Numbered from the stretch's first letter, positions 10,993 to 22,796 are shown. The stretch is 64,000 bases of DNA from Calycina herbarum (GCA_001414485.1 LLEY01000049.1:338407-402406), one strand, 5' to 3'. The notes: generated from the letters alone by a model not told the origin. Numbers and translations: made by a program.

Positions 10993-12220
10993 TTATTGAT
11001 TGCGATTTGGCCAACAATACCTGGAATGAAACTGTAGAGAAGACGGATCCAAGGAAATACCGCAATCGAGGCAAGTGGTGCGAGTATCTCGTGGTGCAAC
11101 TTGGTATGCGTTGCATTCTGGGTGCTCGTCTTAACGATGCTTCATGAGGTCCTTCTCCCTGAAATAACCTTTTCTCCCCACACGAGAGCAGCCTTGTATG
11201 TCGCAAGGAAACGGGCACTCATTGTGTACATCACGCATGTGCTTGGTATATGCGGAACGAGATGGAAACAGTTTGTTGTCATCCTGTTGCTTCCTCGGCA
11301 TCCTGTTGAACGACTCATCCCGATATTGAGGGCATTCGGGATAAGAGCACACCGGAAATGAGTATTTCAAGATATTTTTGCTTTCGATATCGTGATGATG
11401 GCAATTCCGCATATGCTGGAGGAGGTGATCGCGACGCCTGAAACCATCCGATCCGCGATGAAGTCTGCAGAAAAAACACGGGTACTTGGGTTCTTCATCA
11501 CTAAATTTTCAAGACATCGATTAAGAACATCTAGCCTGGAAAATGACGCACCGCAATCGCAAGCGTATGGTTGGTGCTGTTGTTCCTTAGCATGGCGAAG
11601 AAGATCTGCTTTGGAAGATAAGCTTAATCTGCATTCGATGCAGTCAAATAGTGTTGATGTGAGGCAACGTCCATGGCCGGAGACATGGGGTCGTTTTTCG
11701 TGAGAATTGCGCTCTTTGTGGTCAATGAATAGTTTATCACATCTGGATACAGAACAAGAGAACACAGGATGACCCTCTATTTTGGCATGAGCAAATAGAC
11801 TCTTGTTGACACTCCAGCCACTGAAACCTTTCAAAAGAGCACCGCAAATTAAACATATTTCAGTGTGTCTATTTGTACGTTAGCCAAATCAACAGTGAAA
11901 GTATGGGTAACATACGTATAGTCTCTTCCGGCAGCTGGAGCTGGAATTTGATCTTCATGAAAGACCTGAGCATGCTCGCTGTGGTGTGCAACGCCCAAAG
12001 AAGGATTCATAGCCAAGCCGCCTTCTGAATCCCATAAGCGATCGTGCGACCTGACACCCTTTTTGTTAGCAAGTGCTAAAAAAAAACTCACCCGCCAAGA
12101 TCCATCCCGTCCTCCACAGGAGGCAGGATTGGATCAGAGCTGGTATTGAAATCCAAGAATGATTGGTCCTCCGGGGTGATGATCCAATCGTCGATATTGA
12201 TGGTTGAGAGGCTCCGACAT
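10993..12220 (-). pseudogene. Broken C2H2 zinc-finger protein gene
   Basis: Exons are about 12220-12092, 12050-11916 and 11868-10993, joined by introns with good CTAAC branches and YAG acceptors. The product would be a multi-finger C2H2 protein. In order, one sees fingers containing CLICG, FSCSVSRC, FDCIEC with RHAKEQQH, YACDCGASF, YPCFFC with QHMRNCH, CSYPEC and CDIQGC. Three lesions are visible. The ATG at 12220 is one base out of frame with the following exon. A one-base shift in the A-run at 11506-11509 separates finger 4 from finger 5. An in-frame TAA lies at 11131-11133, after which a further finger (CLDCGISL) stays open to a TAA at 10993. The TAA could be a former CAA. A DNA-binding role would be inferred for the intact ancestor. 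Sequence errors could explain single shifts but not all three lesions. Confidence 0.65.
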
Positions 12221-12799
12221 GGTGGTGGGCAGGGCAGCGAGGAAGTTGATGAAGATTTTCGTGGGGAAAACTAGTGATGGTATGCGTATTTTGCAGCGGA
12301 AGGTAATTTATCTCGAGCCCTAGAAAATCCAACGCTGGAATAAGATGCCAGTTCTGATGGTGTGTTGCGGCTGGGCAATAATCCTTGTGAAAGGGTGTTG
12401 TCAACGCCCTCTTTTGGTGGTGATGCTGTTTCCTTGAGTGAGGCGAACTAGCGAAGCGGAACTGCTGTCTCAGAGGAGCCAATAGGACTTCCCCCGTAAA
12501 CTTGGTTACACACACCAATAAGGCTGGAAAGCAGAGGAAAAAATAGCAATAGGACGTCAAAAAGATACTCGGGACGGAGAAAACTTCCGTATTGGTTCCT
12601 TTGGAAAAAATGACCTAAGCTCGAGAACAAACCACAAAAATAGGTTAAATTTTCTGCTCTCTTACTCCCACGAGAGCTCAGTTTCAGGGATTGCTCAAGC
12701 CTTGAGATTTGACTGCGAAAAACGGAAAGCGACAATACTAAGAATAAGTAGCGGAATTAAATATCATATTATTTCTTTATAACTCGCGTAACCCAGACA
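12221..12799. other. Spacer upstream of the zinc-finger relic
   Basis: A 164-codon frame (12066-12560) and a 95-codon frame (12448-12735) on the minus strand overlap each other and lack family features. They may be 5' UTR or an unresolved first exon of the zinc-finger relic. Confidence 0.3.
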
Positions 12800-13929
12800 T
12801 CACCTAGCCCCAGCTCTAACCCCACCAGGAAAACTCCTTGCACTGAGTAGAACCCCCTTGACACCTCGAATGCCAGCCTTAACCCTAGCAATTTCATCAT
12901 CCTCCTTGGGTGTGGTAGTAGTTCCATAACCATTATTGTACCCATAAACCGGTGGCACATAAGCAATCCCATCAAGATACTCCCTCAAAACACCAATTGT
13001 AGTCTCCAACTCTGTCGTATTTTCGCCTTCACCGTTGCTATCTGATATCAAGCCTCGTATTGATTTCGTCAAGGATGTCAAGCTAGTACTTTGATATTCG
13101 AGGGGAGAGGGTTGAAGTGGGGTCGTTGGTCGACTGCGGGGTGGTGAGGTTTGAACTCCGATGTCTCGGTGGAAGAGTTCGGTTGGATCTCCAGCTTCGG
13201 AATCTTCCTCTTGCTTTTCTATTCTGTCGTTTGATATCTCTTCTGGAATTTCAGATACCACACCTTCTAACTTCTGTATCAACTTGGAGAGATTCGTCGA
13301 CGCGGTAGAGGCGAGAGAGAGGCGGGAAGCGGTTAGATTGGCTACCATGGGTGCCACAAGGTATGTTGATGTGCCATATAGGAGCAGAGAGAGGGAGGAG
13401 AATAGGTACAGTGTCGTTAAAAGGCGGGGTTTCGTTATTAGTGGAGTAGGGTGTGCTGGCGTCGTGAGGAATTCGGGATACGTTATGATGGGAGGTTGTG
13501 AGGGGGTTGAATTGGTATAATTCGTTGAAGATGGAGGAGTATATGTTTGAGAACTTGAAGACTGAACTGGTGTTTCGTGGATCTGTAATTGAATGAGTAT
13601 TTGGTTTGAAATTCGGAAAATGGGGATATTACTGCTTCCGCTACTGGTGTTGTAGTGCTGCTAGCTTCAAGATTCCTCGATACGCCTAGCAACTCTTGTA
13701 TATCCTCGCTCTCCAGTCCTTTGCTTTCCAGAAAAGCGATCTTCTTGTCCGTTGAAGCATCCTTCACTTCGTCCTCCTCTAGGAATTTCCTCGCCCTGGC
13801 CAGGACTGTTTCTCGATTTGGCTTGGGTTCCTCAGCTGGCTTGTCGTCTCGTTGCAAGGGCTTTTGTGCTGGATCCAACTGCCATGAAGGCACACCTGCC
13901 TTCTTTTCTCCCGCATCCGAGTCGCTCAT
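12800..13929 (-). CDS. Peroxisomal membrane protein Pex14-like (Pex14/Pex33)
   Basis: Two exons, 13929-13633 and 13582-12800, 359 aa; the 50-nt phase-0 intron has a GTAATA donor and an ATTACAG acceptor. Residues about 33-80 match the Pex14 N-terminal domain: RARKFLEEDEV, a DKKIAFLESKGL block and EDIQELLGV. In this family the domain binds the cargo receptor Pex5 at the peroxisomal membrane. After a Ser/Thr-rich spacer, one hydrophobic segment (LLTTLYLFSSLSLLLYGTS) follows at about residue 155. Then comes a coiled-coil-prone stretch starting NLSKLIQKLEGVV. The C-terminus is polar and ends SFPGGVRAGAR. The start at 13929 (MSDSDAGEKK) is preferred to the upstream in-frame ATG at 14019. Whether this is Pex14 proper or the filamentous-fungal paralogue Pex33 cannot be decided here. 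Confidence 0.75.
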
Positions 13930-14371
13930 GGTGAAGAATTGTGTGGTTGACAAGAGATAGATGGGCGCAACTTTCCTCGTGGTTGTGATCGGCTCCAAGA
14001 GAGCCCCAAGCCGAGGCAAAATAGTTCGCTTATGTAAAGAGCAAGCGAGTTCATGATTGGCTTAGAGTTTGACTACCACAGTTTCCTCGCCGATTTGGGT
14101 CCGGGAAATAGGGTCACGGCTAGCATCATCGTTCTTTCCCTAAATTCACATTACGCACATTTCATTTCCAGCCCTGTCTTACTTTACGATTGCTTTCCTA
14201 TTCGCTTTATTCAATTTCCTTGTTTTAAATATATCAACGATCCCTTCACCACCACCTCTCACCACCGCCCAATTTGTGTTACGTGACGGTCACCCATTTC
14301 TCTCTCCCTGCGAATCATAAGCATCAGCCTCTGCATCTACCGCCGCCCCTTCTCCGCAATTGGGATATATC

Positions 14372-14710
14372 ATGTCGAGCAAAGGAGAACGAGCCAGTAA
14401 GAAGATGAGGAGATTGAGTACAGATTCGGAGGGGTCGGACGACCAAGGGGGGTACGATTGGGTGCAATCCAAGGGGAAAACGGCTCCAGCTCCAGCTCCA
14501 ATCCCAACACCGACTCCCGTAGCAAAGGCCAAGCAGACGTAAGTAAACTTTTAATGTTTTCATATCGTTATTCTCTTCCTTTTAAATCGCTTTTCGAGCT
14601 TGTTTTGTGCCGTATTATTTGGCGTGGAAATTCGTGGGAACTATTGTCCCAGTATCGAGATGTTGAGAATAAAGCATGTTGGAGAATATGGATGAATGCA
14701 ACCTCGTTAC
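14372..14710 (+). CDS. Small uncharacterised protein (uncertain model)
   Basis: The first exon is 14372-14538: an ATG after a CT-rich leader, about 55 codons, rich in Ser/Lys/Pro-Ala, and a strong GTAAGTAA donor. A TCCCAG acceptor near 14651-14655 would add about 12 codons before a TGA. Other acceptors are possible, so the 3' end is uncertain. The segment DSEGSDDQGGYDWVQSKGK is polar and disordered. No family was recognised. Confidence 0.3.
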
Positions 14711-15134
14711 GGAAGAATTCAAGTACGAAGTCAGCATGTGTGTTGGTTGGACAAAGTTGACAAGCAAGGCGCCGCGAATGGTTGAGCAGCTGAATGGTGA
14801 TGGAAGCGCGGAGAAGGCAAGCACCAATATCATTCTTCGCCAAGCGCTGCTTCCTCCTCGTCACCTCATTAATTGCGAGCGCGAGGAAAGGTGGTGAACT
14901 GGCCTTGTCTCGTTTGCTGTCTTAACCTCGCAGCCGCGTCAACGAGCGCGCATCACAGTTTTTTGTTATCATCCCAGAAGGGAAGGCTGGGCTGTGCAAC
15001 TACCCGTGGCCTGGCGTCATCTTTGAATCGCAACTCATACTTCCTTCTTTGTCCGCTTGTCAACGTCGCAATTCTTTTTCTTCCCCCAACACCGATTTCT
15101 TGCAAACCGACCAGCACCCATAACAACTTTCGTC
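14711..15134. other. Probable promoter/leader of the IES2 gene
   Basis: No supported gene. A 73-codon frame at 14676-14897 has no features. CT-rich tracts near 15040-15110 are typical of fungal core promoters and 5' leaders. Confidence 0.4.
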
Positions 15135-16452
15135 ATGTCAGCTCGTCGTAGTCAGCGTTCCGCAGCCGTCAAGGCCAAAGAAGCAATTACTGATAATGCC
15201 TTGTACGATAGAGCGTCATCGCGATCGGGTCGCAAGGCGTCTGAAAATATCTCTAGTGCGACCGTTTCACGTGGAAGTCTAACAGTCAAACTTTCATCTA
15301 GTAAATTGCGAGAAGCCACTCGATCAAGTCCATTGGCCCAGTCAGTCAGCATTGCAAGGAAGGAGGGACTTTCTGGTGCCGAGATCATCCAGGACAAGAG
15401 AACCAGAAATGTTCGAAAGAGCTATGTCCTGGAATCTGATAGCGAAGAAGATGAGGATGAAGAGATGGAGGATCTTGGAGACGAGGACGCTGAAGGCGAA
15501 GACGAAGAGATTGAGGATGAGGACATGGATGCTGAGGATGATGGGTTGGGCGACGAAGACGCCGAGGGTGATATCGATATGGATGCCCCACCTCCACCAC
15601 CAGTTATCAAAATTTCCAGAGCGCAAAACGGAAAACAAACCATTACCGCCAAGCCAGGTCCAAAACTCAACAACAAGACTGTTGAGCAAAAAGAAATTGC
15701 AGCCGGTAGCGACGACGATGAGGAATTGAGCGAATTGGATAGTGAGATTGGAGAAGAGGTTGATGAGGAAGAAGCTATGCAAACAGGCAATGAAGAAGAC
15801 GCGGAGGGAGAAGACGAAGAGGTTGAAGCCGAAGAAGACGAAGAACTCGATAGCGATGACGAAACTCCAGGCGATGGTAGTCGTGCTTCAACTCCTGATC
15901 TCACCAAATTGACCAAGAGACAACGAGCAAGAATTGAGGAGAGCGGAAGTGGCCATTTATTGTCCTTGCCCGATGGTAAGCCTTACCAACATATTTCAAG
16001 TTTCCCTCAACTGACCAATTTTACAGAAGTTCAAGTCAAGAAGCATTTGACGGCTGAAGAGCACGCCATGCGAAGAGCAGAGATGGCGCGTCGACGAAAG
16101 AATCTCAGTGAGAAACGCAATGAAGAGGAGAAGGTATGTTCGCACTCCATCCTGCAATTGATTTTATATTAATCCTATTTAGATGGAAACCATCAACAAA
16201 CTTCTCAAGAAGCAAGCCCCCAAAACAAACGCCCGTCGTCGAGATTTCAACGGAAATGGTGATGCGACACCCAATGGCGAGCCCCAGAAAGCAAATCCGC
16301 TATTTGTTAGATGGGTCAGCAATAAGGATGGCAATCGAATCGGTGTTCCTGGGGAGTGGTTGGAGGCTCCAAGCGGAGGATTGTTTAGTGGTGCTGCTAA
16401 AGCTGATGGTGGTTTGGGGATGGGAGGGAAGCTTATCCAGGAGGTTTCCTAG
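15135..16452 (+). CDS. IES2: INO80 complex subunit Ies2 (PAPA-1 domain)
   Basis: Three exons, 15135-15975, 16027-16133 and 16183-16452, 405 aa. Both introns have GTAAGC/GTATGT donors and TTACAG/TTTAG acceptors and keep frame. The start is the ATG opening MSARRSQRSA; a frame extension to 15057 reads a CT-rich leader and is not preferred. Residues about 100-280 are very acidic with long Glu/Asp runs. The C-terminal third carries the PAPA-1 block: HLTAEEHAMRRAEMARRRKN, NEEEKMETINKLLKKQAPK, then a variable linker and NPLFVRWVSNKDGNRIGVPG. In yeast, Ies2 belongs to the INO80 ATP-dependent nucleosome remodeller and supports its activity. A nuclear role is inferred from the family. Confidence 0.85.
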
Positions 16453-17815
16453 GTCGATGATTGGAGGGGGCTTGGAAGATGATACGAAATGAAATTTGTG
16501 GTCGAACTGCGGTGTTTCTGGGAACGGGTTTGTATTTTAAGGTATGTCCAAAAGCAAACATCGAAATAGAGTGGTCAGGAGTTTGCCGGATGCTCAATGG
16601 TTCTCATGTTTTCGAGTTCTTCATGGCGATTTCGCCCTGACATTTATAGGTAATAAAACTCGTGTTTCTTTCGAGTACATCTGCTCTACCTAACCATTCA
16701 TTGAGACAATCTCATTTTACAACCTTTTAAAATTATACTAACCTACAGAATTCCAGGGATTTCCTAATTCGTCAATTGAAAAATCGCTTACATGGGTCCA
16801 AAGCTGTCCAAATTGAACTCCACTCAATTCTGTCTAGTTGTTTATTCTAAGGTCGTACCACTTTCCAGGCTGCTCGCTCAGGCATCGGTAGCTTATTACA
16901 GCACGCCACCACTTTGCCCCTATAGCAAGCTTGCTTACTTGTACGTGCGATATAATAGCGCATGCCGAACTTCAAAGTGCGTGCTGATTTTCTACTCTAT
17001 AGGATATTCCATGACCTTCTGCATCTACAACCATCGTGTATAAATTTGTTTGAGAAGAGAATAGTTAACAAGAGACAATAGCGTGCTGTTCACATGCACT
17101 TTGGATTTACATTATAGCTGACGAACTTCTTCCAGCGTGCAACTGAAATGGTATCACTCATTCTCTTTTAGGGCAGGATCTTATAAATGATATAATAGGA
17201 ACGGGACTTCCGAGATTAGGACATTGCTCTACGTACATCTACCTGGTATTGTTCGAGAAGGTTTAGAAGAATGAAAAACTCGGCTTCCTAATTCTCCCAA
17301 ATACTCCCGAACAATGGTCTTCGCAGATCAAAAGTACAAGTAAGCTTAGGCGGAACATGACTGAGCTTCTGACTCACAAGACATACCGGAGACTTTCATC
17401 TATCATGGTCAGTTAATTCATTCACTTCTATCATTATATCCTACATGGCGTAGAGGTCTTCCAAGGCGGGTATAGAGCTCCGTTTCCAGCTACCCAGAGG
17501 AGGGAAGACGTCTAAATAGAAGTTAGATGACTCTTTTGTGAGTCAACCCCCAGTAGTGAATACTTGAACCAGTTTCAATTCCTTCCATTCGGTTCGTAAA
17601 ACTAGTACCAATAGCAATTTCTACTAATTTCCGTAAACCGCCGATAACAAGGAATTATGTGCCTTATGACTAGCTAGACCCGAGTATTTGGAACCGACTA
17701 TTATGACGCACGACATCAGACATCAACTTGTTTAAATATCTACCACCTCCTTCAACTCATCTCCAACTCTTCATATAATTCATCTCTTTTGTTCGTCTCC
17801 ACACCCAAACCAAAA
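16453..17815. other. Intergenic stretch, no supported gene
   Basis: AT-rich with one 83-codon frame that has no features. A CT-rich tract at about 17740-17815 with TTTAAATATC upstream is the likely promoter of the reverse-transcriptase gene. Confidence 0.5.
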
Positions 17816-20620
17816 ATGCTGGCCTCTGGTCGAGCCGGCCGGCGGGTATGCACAACCCGTCTTCGACGCCCTGGTTTCTCAAAGACGGCCAGTCTTAAGA
17901 AACCCATCGCGGCTCAATACCAAATCAGACTCGCCTCCATGGGCTCTACTTCCACCCTTTTATCTCAAACTCTCGCTTCCGTCACCAATATCAAACTCTC
18001 TGAACTCACGAAACGACGCACCAATTTCGAGCTGTGGAAGAGCAAATTATTTCGAGCTGTGGAAGATGAACCCGATCAAGTGAAGAAATTGCAACTGTTG
18101 GTTGATTCATGCAGTGGTGAATTAACGCCAAAGGTGCGGGGTTTTCTGGAAGGGGCAAAGGTTGACCCAAGTGTTTCGACTGAGGTAATGAAGAGCTGGC
18201 AAGGCGAACTTGAGGAACAGATCAAAATCCAATCCGAACAATACAAGTACGCAGGCTTACACGGGGAGTTGATCAAAGAATGGCTGGCGGAGGAGGGAGC
18301 TTCGAAAAAGCGACGGTACGACACGATGAAGGAAGCTGAACGCGAACAACTTCGGGAGCAACGCCAAACTTGGGAATCATACGCTTTTACCCCTCGAGAC
18401 ACCGATACGGCTGCGATCAAGGATTTCCTGAAGAAATTGTTCAACAAGGAATTTATCCTCCAGGAGGCTTACAAGAAGATTGTCAAGTCTACACGTGATT
18501 TTGAAGCCAAATTTAACGGGGAAGAATTGAACGAGAAGTCAATGAAATGGATCATCGAGGGAATGTTGAGATTAGACTCCGAAATGTTCACGGCTGAGAA
18601 ACGCGAGATACTGAAGACTTTCTTGCATAATAAGGCTGCTCTAGTGGAGCTTGCTGATGTTTTGAACATGAAACTCAAGTGGTTGGATACATTTGAGTGG
18701 CATTCTGAAGATATGCTGGTTGAGCAGTGTCGAAAACTGAGTGGCAAGTATCGGTTTTTCCAAGATGAGGTAAGTCAAAGTTTGGCAATCAATCATCTCG
18801 AATGTCTTCTTTTCGAATACGGACAGGCGCACAAACGCTAATCTCTCCCGGTAGGAACTCTTGCAATCCATTCTTGTGTATTGGATTGGCGTAAAATGGT
18901 CAGCCCATTTTAAAACGACACTTCGGGGCTTTCGTTCAAGTTTTTAGGTTTGGAAGCCGTCTACCAAACCAATTAGTGCAGGTGATCGACAATGTCGAGA
19001 GGACTTCTTAGGTGAAGTCTATTCTCAGATAGGCAACACAGTCGAAGACCACCGAGACACCCATTTTCTTAACGACATCTTCCTCGCACAATTGCAAAGC
19101 TCGGAAACTCCACAAACCGACACATACAGCTCGGAATCAGATACGAATATTAATAAAATGTCGTCGCAAAATACGCTACATCACCTCCTCCACGTACTAG
19201 CCGCTGAGATTATCTTGAAGAAGAAACAGGGCGGTGATTTATCAGTGGTTCGAAGTGATTTCCGCTGGTTCGGTCCTTCTTTGCCGCACTCCACGATGTT
19301 TGCTGTTCTTTCCTTTCTTGGTGTGTCAGATCGATGGGTCAACATATTCCGTCGAATACTAGAGGCGCCCATCAAGTTTGCAGAAGATGGACCGGATGGA
19401 AAAGTGCAGATCAGAAAGCGAGGTATTCCTATTGGGGGTCCACTTGGTGTTATGTTAGGAGAGATGCCCTTGTTCTGTTTGGATTTTGCTTTCAATCAAA
19501 TCACCGATGGCGCGCGACTCTATCGTCTCTACGATGACTTTTGGTTTTGGGGTGATGAGCAAAGTTGTGTTGAAGGGTGGAAAGTGGTGTCTGATTTTAC
19601 GAAGCTGACAGGTTTGGAAATCAATGAAGATAAGACAGGAAGTGTGACGATTGGAGGATCTACATGGAAAATAGTGAACAAGGGATTGCCTTCTGGAGAT
19701 GTTAAATGGGGATTTCTCAAGCTTGATTCCGTCACTGGAAAATTTGTCATCGATCCAGAGAGTGTGGATCAACATATCGAGCATCTCCGTGGTCAGCTTG
19801 CTAGTTGCGAATCGGTGTTTGAGTGGATTCGTACTTGGAATATTTATGGGGTCCGGTTCTTCTCCAACAACTTTGGGCCGCCGGCACATGCATTTGGGTA
19901 AGTTGTTCTGCTCTTTTTTTGATTTCGGGGCAATCAACGAGTTGTTGGAGAATATTTGGAATGTGTTCTTTTCCAAGTGTTCTCGAACATCATGGTTGTA
20001 ACTAATGGGAAGGTTGGCTTGCCGTTCTAAAACTTGACAACTAACAATTCTAACATAGAAAATCCCACGTCGATGCCATGATTGAGACTTTTGGTCACAT
20101 CCAAAGAAAGGCCTTCTCTTCAACTGGAGGAAGTGTAACATCCACTCTAAGAGAGATGTTGCACAAACGATTTGGCACCCAAGAGATTCTGGATGGCTAT
20201 TTATATTTTCCCATGTCAGATGGTGGACTTGGAGTGAACAACCCAATCCCCCCATTGCTAAGCATCCGCAAAATGATCAACGATCCTTCGGCACTTGTCC
20301 AAAATGCATTGGACAAAGAAAAGCATGCTTATAGTGCTGCAAAGAAAATATACGAGATCAAAAAGAGGAAAAGCAGTTGGATTCCGACGCAGTTTATGTC
20401 CTTCGAGGAGTTCTCACGGTACCGTGAACGGACATTTAGGCCTCTAGGTGATGTTTACAAAGAATTGACTGTGGTCCCCTCTGCCGAGTTCAAGAGCTAC
20501 GATATGTATCGCTCGAACATGAAGAAACGCTTTGGTGGTTTGGATATTGTACCCAAGGGGATGCTGCCTACAGGAATGATAAATATGTTTAGGAAGAGCA
20601 GGTTTCAATGGAAGGAGTGA
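17816..20620 (+). CDS. Domesticated reverse-transcriptase gene (rvt class), with an in-frame TAG
   Basis: Exons are 17816-18769, 18855-19897 and 20059-20620 (about 850 codons). Introns have GTAAGT donors; branches are CGCTAATC and CTAAC. The N-terminal ~320 residues are charged and helical. The second exon holds reverse-transcriptase motifs in order: motif A VVRSDFRWFGPS, motif B RGIPIGGPLGVMLGE, motif C RLYDDFWFWG with the two Asp, and motif D GLEINEDKTGSVTIGG. The C-terminal domain is large and keeps frame. No LTR, gag, integrase, endonuclease, RNase H or poly-A tail accompanies it, and there are spliceosomal introns. This is the make-up of rvt, the single-copy reverse-transcriptase-related cellular genes described in fungi. 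One oddity: TAG at 18945-18947 interrupts exon 2 between SILVYWIGVKWSAHF and VWKPSTKPISAG. It could be a real nonsense mutation, or the end of a 57-nt phase-0 intron (18889-18947: donor GTAAAA, acceptor TTTTTAG) that lacks a good branch point. Confidence 0.75.
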
Positions 20621-21580
20621 ATGGTCATGGGAGGATTGTGTGAGTATGGACTGAAAATGTGCAGCTTAAATGCGGACTTGTATTTGGATATTTAAACATC
20701 TCCCTTCAAGAAATAAATAACTTCTCCCCTCAAATACTCGTTTATTGGTTTGGTTATTGAGCTAGCGATAGATCATAAAAGCAGCGGTTGATTACTCTCG
20801 TTGTTGGGCATGCTTAGAGAAACTTAAGCGATTCTCTGAAAGGTTTAAAATAATTTGGAAAATTAACCTAAATACTTGGGACAACCATCTTTGAATGTTC
20901 GTGGATAGCTGAACAGTGTCATGTTGTACAATAGTTGTGGTGTCTATCGTTAAAATAGATCAGTTGGGATGACGAGGACAATGACAGGGAAAAAAATCAA
21001 TTTCGCATGAATTTATAATCCAATTAAAGGAATATTCTCCGTCCACATTGCTATCGGTTGCTAAATTTGAACTTCTTACTAAGAAGCGGACTATCGAATG
21101 AGATGGCGAATACAGCTTACTATAGAACTATTGTCAGCGGCGGGGATGTGGGGACGGAAAAACGGTCCTATTTTGTTCCGCTGCCTCACTCTACTAAAAT
21201 ATAACTAAAAGTTCTGAGGAAAACATAAAAAAAATTCTAGAATAAACGAGTAATTGATGATAGAATAAACTACCATCTATCTTAATTATCATGTTACGGT
21301 TTTATTTCCAATTTAAGACTACTCGAGTACTTTTCGAGGGAACAAAGTACTAAGTAGGGCCATTTTTCCGTCCCCGCATAGCTTCGCCGCAGACCTGTCG
21401 CCGCATGCTGGCTTCGCCGCACGTATTCGAAAATATCTGGGGTCCGGAATCATTTTCTTCCTATTTGGGATATCACCGCGTGCCATTTTGGTCGTCCACC
21501 ATCATAGAAAGAGAACCAAACCAGGGAAATACGAGATGTGCGTCTACATTCAGCCTATTGATAAAAGTAGAACACATCAC
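20621..21580. other. Intergenic stretch with inverted-repeat elements
   Basis: No gene. It contains a decayed member of the GTTCCAA short-element family near 20816-20886 (ends in CTTGGGACAACC) and the GC-rich-ended element at 21135-21392. Confidence 0.4.
21135..21392. mobile_element. Non-autonomous inverted-repeat element (~255 bp)
   Basis: The left end CAGCGGCGGGGATGTGGGGA then CGGAAAAACGGTCCTA is mirrored by the right end, read from the other strand as CTGCGGCGAAGCTATGCGGG then GACGGAAAAATGGCCCTA. The body is AT-rich and non-coding. The short phrase GCTTCGCCGCA recurs just outside the right end at 21411. No convincing target duplication was found, so the class is open. Confidence 0.5.
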
Positions 21581-21589
21581 ATATAAAAG
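21581..21589 (+). promoter_or_regulatory. TATA-like element
   Basis: ATATAAAAG lies 115 bp upstream of the ATG at 21704, a normal distance for a fungal gene with a short leader. Confidence 0.5.
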
Positions 21590-21703
21590 CACACTCAATT
21601 CCAGTGCACTTTTCCCATCACAGATAGTTTATTCATCTAATCATCTCATTACAACAGAATACTACAGAACTAAAGTAATTCTTAATACCAACCACCCGCA
21701 AAA

Positions 21704-22320
21704 ATGGCTGCCATGTCAAAATCAATCCTCTCCTTCCTCCTCCTTACTGCAGCCACTACTGCTTCGCCTGTCGCTCCTCGTGCCGATACCGTCTTCAGTC
21801 TTACCGACATTGTTTTCAACTGGTCTGACACTTACTCTGCCCCCCCCCACATCTCTGTCTACGCCAGCGACATCTCCTTCATCTTAACCAACGAAGCCAT
21901 TTCTCGCACAACCAACTGCCATGATATGTAACTTCACACCCCATCGATGATTCCAAAATAACATTACTAATTCTACTCTATAGTTGTAAGCACCGGCAAC
22001 CTCCCAGCAGACGTTTTCTTCAACGGACAAACAAATTATATCTGTGACGGAGGAGTGTCCGCCTTCAGATTCACAAATGGAGTTAATGGAGACATTTTTA
22101 CTGTCTCGGATGATACGTAAGTACTTTCTCTTCCACTTCCAATTTTTCGGACATGATTTCTGACTTTCGGGATAGTAATGCTCCAGGAACTTTCACAGCA
22201 ACTGCTGATTTGAGTTGTATGGAGACTGTGACTAACAACCCGGACTGGCCAGCTACTTCTCCCTACAAGGTTGAGAGGCATGTTTGTACCCAGGCTGAGT
22301 TGCTTATTTCCGCTGCCTAA
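21704..22320 (+). CDS. Small secreted protein, possibly Alt a 1-like
   Basis: Exons 21704-21927, 21991-22116 and 22176-22320, 164 aa. A signal peptide is clear (MSKSILSFLLLTAATTASP, counting from the second ATG at 21713), followed by VAPRADT, which looks like a propeptide end. The mature part has four cysteines (NCHD, YICDGG, DLSCME, HVCTQ), beta-prone segments such as HISVYASDISFILTN, and the pattern YxC then F-F then ADLSC. This resembles the Alt a 1 / AA1-like fold of secreted ascomycete proteins, but similarity is weak. To keep frame, the first intron must end at a GTAAG|C acceptor rather than the stronger TATAG seven bases earlier. This is either a non-preferred acceptor or a lesion. Confidence 0.6.
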
Positions 22321-22664
22321 GTAGCGAGTTTTGCAGCCGAGTGGGATGGAGAGGGTTCCGTTGTATAAAGAGGATTCAGGAATTTGATAAGCTTATGAGT
22401 TTTACCTTCATCTGCCTCTGTAATTCAACAGATCATACAACGCCAATGCTATGTTGACGGTTTCGAAAGATATGATAATTGTAGCAATTGGTGTAGAATT
22501 GTCTGAGACAATTAAAGCTGTTGTCGGGAAACCCAGAAGAAGTAGAAACTCAGCCTCGTATCTCATAATCTCATAATAAGAAATAGAAGTAATTGTTAGT
22601 ATATAGTAAGTACTTATACTAGTACTAAATAAGACTAGTTCGATCAACGATATCTGGCGGTTTA

Positions 22665-22734
22665 GACTTTAAAACTGCTGTGTTTTAGACTTAAAACTAG
22701 ACTTTAAAACTACCGTGTTTTAGACTTAAAACTG
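22665..22734. repeat. 35-bp tandem duplication
   Basis: Two copies of GACTTTAAAACT...GTTTTAGACTTAAAACT, differing by a few bases, in AT-rich DNA. Confidence 0.7.
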
Positions 22735-22796
22735 TCTTAGTTTAATGCGAAAATAAATACTAGTATTAGACTAGTATACTAGTTATAGCTTATAGA

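Noticed and set aside
15342..15916. Minus-strand frames rich in Ser or Leu
   Set aside because: Antisense of the acidic runs of Ies2.
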